Source of the DNA: Planococcus sp. SK3692
GTDB lineage: Bacteria > Bacillota > Bacilli > Bacillales_A > Planococcaceae
Reading direction: 5' to 3'
Length of the DNA stretch: 64,000 nucleotides
Assembly: GCF_028890485.2 (NCBI RefSeq)
Contig: NZ_JARCHV010000001.1
Location: 968,698-1,032,697, forward strand
Positions 9,669 through 17,523 of this stretch are shown piece by piece. The notes below the pieces were generated by a model. It searched no databases. It had not been told where the DNA came from and saw only the letters and a list, made by a program, of their open reading frames with translations. Position 1 is the stretch's first letter. Every line of letters starts with the position of its first letter. The position numbers and the translations under genes were made by a program.

Positions 9669-9709
9669 AACACCTGTGTTTTGGACAGACAATCCAAAGC
9701 ACAAGTGTT
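9669..9709 (-). terminator. Terminator after SDR gene
   Basis: A 17-bp stem with two mismatches between AACACTTGTGCTTTGGA and its partner, 7-base loop, followed on the minus strand by seven T. It ends the DUF1697-SDR pair. Confidence 0.85.
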
Positions 9710-9733
9710 ATTGAATACTGCTATTTCATTTCC

Positions 9734-10474
9734 TCATTGCGCGGTATAGCCGCCGTCGACCAAAATCGTCGTGCCGGTGGTGAAATCATTTTCACTGAGG
9801 AAAATAATCGCATGGGCGATTTCATCCGCATTGCCGAGACGGCCGATTGGATGCTTGCTGACCAGCTGCCCATAAAATTCTTCGCCGAGCGCTTCACGGC
9901 TGACCATGCCGGATTCGACATAACCCGGCGCGACAGCATTGACGCGGATGCCGTGCGGCGCATATTGGAGCGCTAATGATTTCGTCATGAGGTTGACCGC
10001 GCCTTTTGATGCGTTATAGGCAAATGCTGCTCCTTCGCCGACACTTCCAAGGATCGAGGAGGTGTTGATGATGGCGCCGCCTCCATTGTTCATCATATGG
10101 CGGATGGCGTGCTTTGCGCCGAAAAAGATGCTGTCCTGATTGACTGCAATGACTTTATGGTAATCTTCATAGCTCAGCTCATGGGTTTCCGTCAGCGCGC
10201 CGATGCCGGCGTTGCTTACGAGCAGGTCGATTGTGCCGAACTGATCAATCGCGAAATCGATCATGCTCTTCACCGACTCCTCGTTTGCCACATCCACTTT
10301 AATGAATAAGATATCGCCGTCATTCTTCAGGCTCTCTGACGCCTGTTTGCCGCCTTCTTCATTGAAGTCGGCAATGACCACTTTTGCGCCTTTCGCCAAA
10401 TACGCTTTTGCTGCCGCCAGCCCGATGCCGGAAGCCCCGCCTGTCACTACTGCGACTTTGCCTGCCAATTCCAT
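9734..10474 (-). CDS. SDR family NAD(P)-dependent oxidoreductase
   Basis: A 246-residue classical short-chain dehydrogenase. The cofactor motif is TGGASGIG (residues 11-18), the acidic residue in VIADFN after strand 2 favours NAD, NAGIG is at about 89, and the catalytic pair is YNASK with Ser in NTSS upstream. The C-terminal DGGYTAQ is typical. The ATG follows GGAGGCGATAAG. It lies 76 bases after the DUF1697 gene on the same strand and may share its transcript. Substrate unknown; an alcohol or sugar dehydrogenase or a 3-oxoacyl-ACP-reductase-like enzyme are all possible. Confidence 0.85.
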   Translation of the reverse strand: MELAGKVAVVTGGASGIGLAAAKAYLAKGAKVVIADFNEEGGKQASESLKNDGDILFIKVDVANEESVKSMIDFAIDQFGTIDLLVSNAGIGALTETHELSYEDYHKVIAVNQDSIFFGAKHAIRHMMNNGGGAIINTSSILGSVGEGAAFAYNASKGAVNLMTKSLALQYAPHGIRVNAVAPGYVESGMVSREALGEEFYGQLVSKHPIGRLGNADEIAHAIIFLSENDFTTGTTILVDGGYTAQ

Positions 10475-10550
10475 CTTATCGCCTCCACTTCCATATTTTG
10501 TATCACCTCAATATTATCAGAATTATCCATCAATAATAAAGTTATTTTTT

Positions 10551-11090
10551 TCATTCCAGTTCCTTCATTAGCTTATAAATCTTCCGGACGGTATTCACAT
10601 TGCGGACGGTGACCAGTTTATACAGCTTGGTGCCCACGATTTTTGCCATTCCGCTTTTTGTTACATTCCCTCTGTCGACAGACCACAGAATGGCGCCTGG
10701 CACGTATTGCACACGGTCGATATCTGGTTTTAAGGGCAAGTGCGCCAACACATGTTCATCGTCAGCTTGTTCCCATAAAAACAATACATCGCTTTTCAAG
10801 TGCTCATCGTTGGCCCATTCCAGTGGGACCGCTTGTACAATGCGGCTGTATTCGTCGAATGAATACACCAGCACCTTGATACGCAGCCCGAAATGTTCAA
10901 AAATCGCCTGTTCCGACACAAGCGTCACTTGCTCTTTATTACGGTCGTCTTTGAAGACGATATTCCCTGAGTTGATATAGGTTTTGACGGATGACATGCC
11001 TGCTTGTTCGAATGCTTCTTTCAGTTCTTTCATATTGATTTTATTATTGCCGCCGACATTGATTCCGCGAAGCAGCGCTGCGTATATCAT
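10551..11090 (-). CDS. DUF1697 family protein
   Basis: A 179-residue protein beginning MIYAALLRGINVGGNN, the signature opening of DUF1697, with the conserved TYINSGNIVF segment near residue 38. Members are soluble proteins of unknown function, common in Bacillota and Actinobacteria. The start follows AAAGGGGGAAG. It is the first gene of a probable two-gene transcript with the SDR downstream. The sequence shows no catalytic motif that I can interpret. Confidence 0.8.
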   Translation of the reverse strand: MIYAALLRGINVGGNNKINMKELKEAFEQAGMSSVKTYINSGNIVFKDDRNKEQVTLVSEQAIFEHFGLRIKVLVYSFDEYSRIVQAVPLEWANDEHLKSDVLFLWEQADDEHVLAHLPLKPDIDRVQYVPGAILWSVDRGNVTKSGMAKIVGTKLYKLVTVRNVNTVRKIYKLMKELE

Positions 11091-11120
11091 GGGCCTCTTC
11101 CCCCTTTACAAACCTATTTT

Positions 11121-11150
11121 TTGACGGAGTTCTTTTGAAAGGCGTACAGT
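11121..11150 (+). promoter_or_regulatory. Probable sigma-A promoter of the sulfurtransferase gene
   Basis: TTGACG (11121-11126) and TACAGT (11145-11150) are separated by 18 bases and lie about 30 bases before the start codon, after AAGGAGGAG at 11166. Confidence 0.5.
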
Positions 11151-11181
11151 AAAGACAATTACGTGAAGGAGGAGTTCTTAG

Positions 11182-12057
11182 ATGAATGATATTCCATTAA
11201 TCGTGACAACCGACTGGCTGGCAGAACATTTGGAGGATCCGGATTTGCGGATTGTGGATGCCACGGTATTCATGAAATTTCCGGAAGCCGGTGGGCCGCC
11301 TAATGTCGAATCCGGCAAAGAATCTTTTACCCAAGGCCATATTCCGGGAGCGGTGTATGCCGACTTGCTCGGCGAGTTGACGGACAGCAATTCAGATTTG
11401 CCGTTCACGGTGCCGCCGCGCGACTCATTTATCGACAAAATGACTGAGCTCGGCATCGGCGACGGCACGCGTACCGTCGTCTATGATCAAAACGCGCTCG
11501 TCGGAGAATCAGTCGCTGCTTCGTACTGGGCGTCGCGACTTGCGTGGCAACTGCGCTATGAAGGATTCGACCAAATCACAATTTTAGAAGGCGGCTTGCA
11601 GAAATGGCAAGCGGAAGGCCGTGACTTATCGACAGACCAAGTAGCTTATCCAAAAGCTAGCTTCACTGGAGAGCGGCGCAGCGAAATGCTCGCCACAAAA
11701 GAAGACGTCCAAAAAGCCATCGATGACGAACAAACCGTCCTTATCGACAGCTTGTCGCCGGAAGAGTTTCGAGACAGCCACATTCCAAGCAGCCACAATG
11801 TCTTTTTCGGTGTTCATGCGGATGAACAGTCAAAAGCATTACACGATGATGAACAATTGCGTGCGGCGTTCGAACAGACTGGTGCACTCGATTCCACCAA
11901 AAAAGTCATTACCTATTGCGGGGGTGGTATCGCTGCAACCTGGAATGCCTTGATGCTGAACAAACTCGGGCAACCCAATGTTGCCGTATACGACGGCTCG
12001 ATGAATGAATGGACAAGCGACCCATCCTGCCCAGTCGTCAAAAGCGATATCCGCTAA
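11182..12057 (+). CDS. Sulfurtransferase with tandem rhodanese domains
   Basis: A 291-residue two-domain rhodanese of the thiosulfate/3-mercaptopyruvate sulfurtransferase family, which moves sulfane sulfur from a donor to cyanide or thiol acceptors in the cytoplasm. Domain 1 (about 10-150) is the inactive copy with HIPGAVYADL. Domain 2 (about 170-285) carries the persulfide cysteine at about 246 in TYCGGGIAAT. The loop is not the CGSGVT type of mercaptopyruvate enzymes, so donor preference is uncertain. The length is normal. It is a lone gene with its own promoter and terminator. Confidence 0.88.
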   Translation: MNDIPLIVTTDWLAEHLEDPDLRIVDATVFMKFPEAGGPPNVESGKESFTQGHIPGAVYADLLGELTDSNSDLPFTVPPRDSFIDKMTELGIGDGTRTVVYDQNALVGESVAASYWASRLAWQLRYEGFDQITILEGGLQKWQAEGRDLSTDQVAYPKASFTGERRSEMLATKEDVQKAIDDEQTVLIDSLSPEEFRDSHIPSSHNVFFGVHADEQSKALHDDEQLRAAFEQTGALDSTKKVITYCGGGIAATWNALMLNKLGQPNVAVYDGSMNEWTSDPSCPVVKSDIR

Positions 12058-12070
12058 TAATAGAACACTT

Positions 12071-12099
12071 CCGGCCAAGTTCTCATGGCCGGGATTTTT
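12071..12099 (+). terminator. Terminator after sulfurtransferase gene
   Basis: A 7-bp perfect stem (CCGGCCA / TGGCCGG) with 8-base loop followed by GATTTTTTT. Confidence 0.8.
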
Positions 12100-12133
12100 T
12101 TGCCTGCGCGACCGCTCCATCGCTTGTTGAAAA

Positions 12134-13366
12134 CTAAGTCATTTTCTTCTTCCGCTTCAGCAGCTTCTTCTTTTTCTTTTCGGAAACCAAAGGCTTCGGG
12201 GCCGGATTGTAATCATCGGCATACATGCCCGTATAGGATTGGTACCACGTGAACAAATGAACCAACACTACTTTAAGCACAGCATAAGCCGGGATACCGA
12301 GAATCACTCCGGGCAGCCCGAACAAACTCCCCGCTGTCAAAAGGACCGCGATGATCGTGACCGGATGAATATTCAAGCTGCTTCCGAGAACAAGCGGCTG
12401 CACCACACGCCCTTCCAGTGTTTGCTCAATTGTGAAGACAGCCAATACTTTTAACAACATCAACGGAGAATGCAACACAATGGCAATGACGACAATCGGG
12501 ATGACGGCGATAAACGTTCCCAAGAACGGAATCAAATTTAATGCGCCTGCCAGTATCCCAAGCGTCAATGCGTATTCGAGGCCAATGATGCTCAAGCCGA
12601 TCCAGAACATCAAACCGACGAAGAATGCGACGAGCAGCTGGCCGCGGATGTATTGGCTGATCTGCATATTCATTTCACGCAGCAGCTGATACGTCTGCTC
12701 CCGCATGCGCGAGGGCACGAATTTCATGATGTGATACGGCAGATGATGGCCGTCTTTCAGCAAATAGAACAAGATAAAGGGCGTCGTGATCAACGCCAAC
12801 ACAGTCGTCGACACGATTCCGAAGACATTGCCGATTCCGCTGACAGTCGTGCCCACCACTTCATCGGCCTGTTCTGTAATCGACGTCGATAAATCGCCTT
12901 CCCCTCCAGTCAACTGCACCTGGAGCCTCGATAGCAAATCATTCTGGAAGAACGCGTCAACTTGTGCGATGAAACGGTCCACATACTCCCGCCAATTGTC
13001 CAGCAGGCTGATGGTCTGCTCACGGATTACGGGAATCAATGTTGCGATTCCCCAGACGATCAGGCCGATGATCGCAATGAGCACGATGGAAATCGCCCCG
13101 ATGCGATGAATTTTCTTCGTCTCCATCCAGTCGATCAACGGATTGAGAAGATAATACAGGACTCCAGCCATGATGAGCGGCAATCCCATGACGCCGAACA
13201 AGGCCACAAGCGGCTCGAAAATGAAGCTGATTCTCGGCACCAATAGAATATTCAATTGAATCAATAACAAAATGATCAGCACAGATACCGCTTTATTGTT
13301 CAACACCCATTTCATGAACCAGGAAGCGGCAAGGCTGAACGCTGTTTTATTGTGTTCCGGTTCCAT
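12134..13366 (-). CDS. AI-2E family transporter (PerM/YdbI-like)
   Basis: About 410 residues with the eight-helix plan of the AI-2E exporter family: two hydrophobic segments near the N-terminus, a soluble segment (about 125-180), and a C-terminal bundle containing LNLIPFLGTFIAVIPIV and an EGRVVQPLVLG stretch typical of the family. The C-terminal tail is Lys-rich. The start at 13366 follows GGAGAGGGTGGG; a longer reading from 13405 has no ribosome binding site. Members include sodium/proton antiporters as well as TqsA, so autoinducer export should not be assumed. Confidence 0.85.
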   Translation of the reverse strand: MEPEHNKTAFSLAASWFMKWVLNNKAVSVLIILLLIQLNILLVPRISFIFEPLVALFGVMGLPLIMAGVLYYLLNPLIDWMETKKIHRIGAISIVLIAIIGLIVWGIATLIPVIREQTISLLDNWREYVDRFIAQVDAFFQNDLLSRLQVQLTGGEGDLSTSITEQADEVVGTTVSGIGNVFGIVSTTVLALITTPFILFYLLKDGHHLPYHIMKFVPSRMREQTYQLLREMNMQISQYIRGQLLVAFFVGLMFWIGLSIIGLEYALTLGILAGALNLIPFLGTFIAVIPIVVIAIVLHSPLMLLKVLAVFTIEQTLEGRVVQPLVLGSSLNIHPVTIIAVLLTAGSLFGLPGVILGIPAYAVLKVVLVHLFTWYQSYTGMYADDYNPAPKPLVSEKKKKKLLKRKKKMT

Positions 13367-13520
13367 CGAACCCACCCTCTCCAACAACACAATTGGTTTT
13401 GACATAAACCAGATACGGTGCGCCGGCAGCAGTGGCAGAGTTCGTAATTACAGATAAAGTACCCCCATCCCAGATATTTCACACCGCTTCTGCCGTTGAA
13501 AGTCAGAAGTTTTTTATACC

Positions 13521-13554
13521 AAAAGCTCCCCCAGCGTTTGCCAGAGGAGCTTTT
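13521..13554 (-). terminator. Terminator of the FusB-type gene
   Basis: A 9-bp stem (AAAAGCTCC / GGAGCTTTT) just beyond the stop of the minus-strand gene, followed by a T-containing stretch. Confidence 0.7.
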
Positions 13555-13561
13555 GATTCAT

Positions 13562-14248
13562 TTATTTTTGCAGCCGTCTGACGAATTTTGCCAAACGTTC
13601 CAGGCTGTCGGTGTTTTCATTGCAGGCGCCGCTGTCTTGGCAAATATAATTTCCGCGCTTGATGAATTGATCCTGAGTGGACCCTTTCGTTTTCGCGATG
13701 AACATGCCGACATCGCTATGGCGGTTGCAAACCGTGCAGATGCCTTGTTTCGAACTGCGCGTGAAGCTTCCATGAATCCCCTGCAATTGCCCCTCTTGTT
13801 CCGTTACCAAATACATCAAATTTGAACTTTCAATCCATCCCAAATACGATGTGCGGTTAAAGTCCAGTGACTCTAGATTCGGCCCTTTCAGCTTTTTCGC
13901 TTTCGGGAATAGCTTCTTCAATCCTGCCGGCGAGACTTGTTTGAACGGCACAAGATAATGTTCCAACTGTTCCAAATAAGCATCGGCTTGCGCTTGATCT
14001 GCTATGTTTTTCAATTGCCCCAACACCGATTCCTGTTCTTCAGTAGCTGCCGGAAACAAATCGAAAACCTTTTCCTGCGCTAAATGCCTCAGCACAGCAA
14101 GTACTTCCCGGTCGCTGCTCGTCGCCTTGCCCTGGACCAGAATGCTTGCCTGGTTTTTGATAAAGTTAAACTGGTCATTACGGATAAATGCTTCCACCCG
14201 TCTGCCAGCGATGTTGTTCTCAGCACGGTTCTGTTCTGTTTGCGTCAT
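13562..14248 (-). CDS. FusB/FusC-family EF-G-binding protein
   Basis: A 228-residue homologue of FusB, the two-domain protein that binds elongation factor G and frees it from fusidic-acid-stalled ribosomes. The helical N-terminal domain (about 18-130) is followed by a C-terminal zinc domain with four cysteines: CTVC at 171/174, then Cys203 in GNYICQDS and Cys209. FLGW/YLGWIESSN near 135 and the ICTVCN context match staphylococcal FusB closely. The start follows AAGGAGTG. It is a chromosomal, probably intrinsic gene; whether it confers resistance or serves general translation rescue is not shown here. Confidence 0.88.
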   Translation of the reverse strand: MTQTEQNRAENNIAGRRVEAFIRNDQFNFIKNQASILVQGKATSSDREVLAVLRHLAQEKVFDLFPAATEEQESVLGQLKNIADQAQADAYLEQLEHYLVPFKQVSPAGLKKLFPKAKKLKGPNLESLDFNRTSYLGWIESSNLMYLVTEQEGQLQGIHGSFTRSSKQGICTVCNRHSDVGMFIAKTKGSTQDQFIKRGNYICQDSGACNENTDSLERLAKFVRRLQK

Positions 14249-14325
14249 TGTAAGACACTCCTTATAAAGTAGATTCTTTTATTGAATAAGGAAGCCATGT
14301 GCTGAAATGACGCGTGATGGGCGAT

Positions 14326-14418
14326 TCAATTCTTGCTTACCCCACACAAAGGATCGCCATTCCATACAAGCTTTGCGTGAGTTGTTCCTGACGCTGACAA
14401 TTGATTACGTATTGCCAT
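14326..14418 (-). CDS. Possible 30-residue peptide ORF
   Basis: A short ORF between the FusB-type gene and the 84-residue gene, on the same strand. ATG at 14418 follows AAAGGGGTGATATCAG, a strong ribosome binding site with good spacing, and the frame runs 30 codons to TGA. The peptide contains KLVWNGDPLCGV and has one cysteine. There is no obvious signal peptide. I do not recognise it. It could be a genuine small protein, a leader peptide, or chance. Confidence 0.4.
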   Translation of the reverse strand: MAIRNQLSASGTTHAKLVWNGDPLCGVSKN

Positions 14419-14475
14419 CTGATATCACCCCTTTCATTGTAATTTTTCTCATCTCAAATTAAGCTATTGAATTTT

Positions 14476-14730
14476 TTACGCCTTGCTGGAGTAAGCCAAT
14501 TGGTGATCGACGAACACTTTGCACTCGATCGTGAAAAAACCGCCGACAGTGGCTTTCAAGTCTTTTATGCCTTCTGTGGTTTTCAGTTTGCCGTTCAACT
14601 CCCCGCCAAAACTGAGTCCCAGATTTTCATCCTGCAATTGGCCGTCCACAAATAACTTTTCGCCTTCAAACCATCGATTTTCAATGACGATATGTCGGCC
14701 TTCATGTGTGAATTCAAAGCTTTTCTTCAT
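14476..14730 (-). CDS. Small conserved-looking protein (84 aa), function unknown
   Basis: An 84-residue protein with alternating short beta-strand patterns (for example HIVIENRWFEGEKLFVDGQL) suggesting a small beta-rich fold. No signal peptide, membrane segment or cysteine pair. The ATG has an excellent AAGGAGGG site 7 bases upstream, which is the main support for it being real. It lies upstream of the FusB-type gene on the same strand, with the possible 30-residue ORF between. I do not recognise the family. Confidence 0.65.
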   Translation of the reverse strand: MKKSFEFTHEGRHIVIENRWFEGEKLFVDGQLQDENLGLSFGGELNGKLKTTEGIKDLKATVGGFFTIECKVFVDHQLAYSSKA

Positions 14731-14812
14731 TTAAGCCCTCCTTGTGAAATTCAATCCATCTTCCACTATCATCCATTTCTTCTTTAAGTTTATCATAATG
14801 GTCCGTCAATAA

Positions 14813-14845
14813 AAAACAGCATGCCATTAGAAGCGGATGCTGTTT
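14813..14845 (-). terminator. Terminator of the PPOX-family gene
   Basis: An 8-bp stem (AACAGCAT / ATGCTGTT) with the minus-strand side running into TTTTTT, about 16 bases after the stop codon. Confidence 0.8.
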
Positions 14846-14860
14846 AATCTGTGATTTCAA

Positions 14861-15370
14861 TTATTTATTCGACTTGTTGAAATCGACGGTATCGTTCAGT
14901 TCACCGTCATTATCATCTACGGAATCTTTGCTCGTCAATTTCTGCGCAAACTTCTTCACCGTTTTCAGCGTATTGCCCGACTCCCAATATTCCGCAGTTT
15001 CCGGCGTCACTTTGATCAGCACCACGTTCGGGTCGTCGTAGCTAGTCTCCAGCATTTTATCAAAAATCGGGTTCCAATATTTCTTCTTGCGCTCCAAGTC
15101 TTCCATAAATTCAGCTGTGCCGCTGACAGAGACGTAGGATTTTCCGGCATACGCCAAATTGACCGTCGGGTTCGACGCAATCTCGTCGTATTTATCCGTG
15201 TCTTTCAAGGTTACGAACCATAAATCGCCATCGAACTCGGTCTCCTGTGTTTGCATCGGGCGCGACACGGGCTTGCCGTCCACGACTGTGGTCATCATCG
15301 CGACCTTGATATCCTTGATGAGGTCTTTAACCGTTTCCACTGCTTCTTCATGTGTATTTTTTTGTGACAT
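14861..15370 (-). CDS. Pyridoxamine 5'-phosphate oxidase family general stress protein
   Basis: About 169 residues with the split-barrel flavin-binding fold: VAMMTTVVDGKPVSRPMQTQ near the N-terminus, LWFVTLKDTDKYDEI, NLAYAGKSYVSVSG, and a late AEYWESGNTL. This is the layout of general stress protein 26 (B. subtilis YdaG-like) proteins that bind FMN or related flavins. The ATG at 15370 is chosen because GGAGG lies just upstream; the longer frame adds 22 residues with no ribosome binding site. The tail is acidic (DSVDDNDGE). The substrate and stress regulation are not visible. Confidence 0.82.
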   Translation of the reverse strand: MSQKNTHEEAVETVKDLIKDIKVAMMTTVVDGKPVSRPMQTQETEFDGDLWFVTLKDTDKYDEIASNPTVNLAYAGKSYVSVSGTAEFMEDLERKKKYWNPIFDKMLETSYDDPNVVLIKVTPETAEYWESGNTLKTVKKFAQKLTSKDSVDDNDGELNDTVDFNKSNK

Positions 15371-15511
15371 ATTATTTTTCCTCCATTCAATAAGTAACTT
15401 GCGCTTAACTAAGTACAGTCTCTTAGTTTCCCGCAATGAATTACCGTTAAACTTTGGAAGAAGTACCGGAAAAAAGCATGTCTTTTGATCGGTACGTAAA
15501 CGAGCTGATAT

Positions 15512-16537
15512 TCAAGTATTGGCTTTTCTCGATTCCCATTTTTCCAGCACCGTGCGTTCTTTGTCGTTATCAAGCCCCGCTTTGCGCTCCCGTGCTTTTT
15601 GGCCGAGCTCCCAGTCACGCGTATCGCGGATGGTTTCAGCAAGTGGACGGAACGCGAGACCGGCCTTAAGTGCTTTATCGATATCAAGCGACAAGAAGCC
15701 CTCCATCTGTTCGCTGTCCGGAATCCATAAAGGCAGTTCCATCCAATAGCCGACCTCGTTTTCAAGAAGAAACGCTTCGTCCAGCCACAGAAATTCCGCA
15801 TTGCTGTTCAATGCTCTTTTGCATTCTACTAAAAACGATTCCATCGTCAAAGCCGATTCAGGCCCGGCGGCGTTGAAAACGCCATTGTTCTGTTGTTCGA
15901 TCATACGGATGATCCACTCTGCCAAATCCCGGACATCGATAAACTGGATGTGTTTGTCTTTGCGGCCAGGCGCAAGTACCGCGCCGCCCTTTGCGACGCG
16001 ATTGACCCAATAGCTGAAACGACCTGTGAAATCATATGGTCCGACGATCAGCCCAGGGCGGATTATGAGGCTACGTCCGGGAAATTGCCGCTCGACTTCC
16101 TGTTCGCATAAAAATTTCAGCTCGCCGTAATATTCATTATTCGGCGAATTGGTCATGCCTGTTGTCATCTCTTCCGCTTCTGACAGGGCCAACTGGCCAA
16201 CGGGATGATGCTCGTCGATACCCGGGCTTTCCAAGTCATCGTAAACAGAAGCACTGGAAATAAAGGTATAATGCCCGGCGCTTTCTGCGAGAAGCTTCGC
16301 CGATTCGCGGACCACACGCGGCACAAAACCGCATGTATCAATAACCGCATCCCACTCGCCATCTTCCAGCGCAGACAAATCGCCTCCGCGGTCGCCGATC
16401 AATTTCTCTATTTCCGGAAAAAGCTCAGGGTTTTCCTTTCCGCGGTTAAACAGCGTGACTTCATGCCCGCGCTTTAGCGCTGACTCTGTAAGAAATCGGC
16501 CCAAAAACCGGGTACCGCCGAGAATCAATATTTTCAT
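15512..16537 (-). CDS. NAD-dependent epimerase/dehydratase family protein
   Basis: A 341-residue extended SDR. The N-terminal nucleotide motif is ILGGTRFLGR (a GGTxFxGR variant of TGxxGxxG), with NRGK after strand 2. SSASVYDD and NEYYGELK supply Ser, Tyr and Lys of the active site. The IIRPGLIVGPYDFTGRF stretch is typical of sugar-nucleotide epimerase-like and CSP41-like atypical members. The start at 16537 follows AGGAGG; the frame could extend to 16594 without support. It is a lone gene, so its substrate cannot be inferred. Confidence 0.82.
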   Translation of the reverse strand: MKILILGGTRFLGRFLTESALKRGHEVTLFNRGKENPELFPEIEKLIGDRGGDLSALEDGEWDAVIDTCGFVPRVVRESAKLLAESAGHYTFISSASVYDDLESPGIDEHHPVGQLALSEAEEMTTGMTNSPNNEYYGELKFLCEQEVERQFPGRSLIIRPGLIVGPYDFTGRFSYWVNRVAKGGAVLAPGRKDKHIQFIDVRDLAEWIIRMIEQQNNGVFNAAGPESALTMESFLVECKRALNSNAEFLWLDEAFLLENEVGYWMELPLWIPDSEQMEGFLSLDIDKALKAGLAFRPLAETIRDTRDWELGQKARERKAGLDNDKERTVLEKWESRKANT

Positions 16538-16919
16538 TGTGTTTCCTCCTGCCATGGTTTTCATTGCGTGTTTGCACTGAAACCATCTTTTCAATCATAT
16601 TCGAGAAGAAGTTTTTAAAGTCCTTCCTGTCCCAAGTTGAGAGGAGTCGATGCGTTCTAATTAGATTGAATATTCTATTAATTTATTGTAATTTAGCTCT
16701 CTTTCCTATATAATAGTAGTGCCTAATTTATCTCACAATGAACTCGTATTATTTTCTATCGTTGCGCATTCACCAAATCCTTTTTGAAGAATTGGCGATT
16801 GTTTTAGCATCAGTTGTGATCGGCAAAAAGATTTCCCACATCGTTTCAACACCTATGAGGCGAAGATTGATTCGAACCTCACTTCCCGTACCCGGAGCAC
16901 GAATGAGGAGGAGCATGGT
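16538..16919. other. Intergenic region with promoter and long leader
   Basis: About 380 bases between divergent genes. It holds a well-formed plus-strand promoter (16686-16714) and then a 205-base leader before the SRPBCC gene. I see no riboswitch fold I can name, and the open frame starting at 16738 has no ribosome binding site. Confidence 0.5.
16686..16714 (+). promoter_or_regulatory. Sigma-A-like promoter
   Basis: TTGTAA (16686-16691), 17 bases, TATAAT (16709-16714). The spacing is ideal. The nearest plus-strand gene is the SRPBCC protein about 205 bases downstream. Confidence 0.6.
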
Positions 16920-17390
16920 ATGTGGAATATCAAAAAAAGCGTCTATATTGACCGGCCGATTGATGAAGTTTACCATTACGCAATTAACCCAAACGATTGG
17001 TTCCAATGGTACGCCGGCCTTTCAGAACCCGAAAACTTGGTTGGCCAAGGTGAGACCGGCACGACCATGGACATGAAATACACGATGTTGGGAATGCACT
17101 TGCCGATTGAAGTTGAAGTCGTGGAAACAGGAAAAGATGGCAGCGGCTATATATGGAGAGGCACAGTCAAAGGAGCGATCACATCCGATCAATTCTGGAC
17201 CTACATCCCGGAAGGAAAGGGTGTCGAAATCTCGTTGGACATGAATTATGAACTGCCCGGTAAATTGGTAGGCAAAGTCGCCAATAAACTCATCATCCAA
17301 AAACTGATGAACAACTCCATGGAGCAAACCTTGAACAATTTAAAAGCCGTCTGTGAAACGTCCGACACTTACAGCATGAATGCGGACTGA
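16920..17390 (+). CDS. SRPBCC (START-like) family protein, copy 1
   Basis: A 156-residue helix-grip-fold protein of the polyketide cyclase/AHSA1-like SRPBCC superfamily, which forms a deep hydrophobic ligand pocket. It has SVYIDRPIDEVYHYAINPNDWFQWYAGL at the N-terminus (broken here to its key parts: Pro-Ile-Asp-Glu-Val, then WFQWYAGL) and a C-terminal helix with KLMNNSMEQTLNNLK. It starts after GAGGAGGAG. A clear paralogue lies at 44524-44970. No enzyme residues are evident; ligand binding is the family property and the ligand is unknown. Confidence 0.8.
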   Translation: MWNIKKSVYIDRPIDEVYHYAINPNDWFQWYAGLSEPENLVGQGETGTTMDMKYTMLGMHLPIEVEVVETGKDGSGYIWRGTVKGAITSDQFWTYIPEGKGVEISLDMNYELPGKLVGKVANKLIIQKLMNNSMEQTLNNLKAVCETSDTYSMNAD

Positions 17391-17437
17391 AAGACTGTTC
17401 GCTGATCCACCAACTGATCATGGCATTCGCCAATTTA

Positions 17438-17470
17438 AAACAGCTGCCCTTAAAGGGACAGCTGTTTTTT
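17438..17470 (+). terminator. Terminator after SRPBCC gene
   Basis: Stem AACAGCTG-CCCTT / AAGGGA-CAGCTGTT followed by TTTTTT; it lies between convergent genes and may also serve the sortase gene. Confidence 0.75.
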
Positions 17471-17523
17471 GTGACTATAAAAGTGACCTTCAAGCTGACT
17501 TGTATCCACAGCGTTTAAATTTA

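Noticed and set aside
16738..17076. 112-codon plus-strand frame upstream of SRPBCC copy 1
   Set aside because: It has no ribosome binding site, overlaps the SRPBCC gene in another frame, and has low-complexity basic composition.
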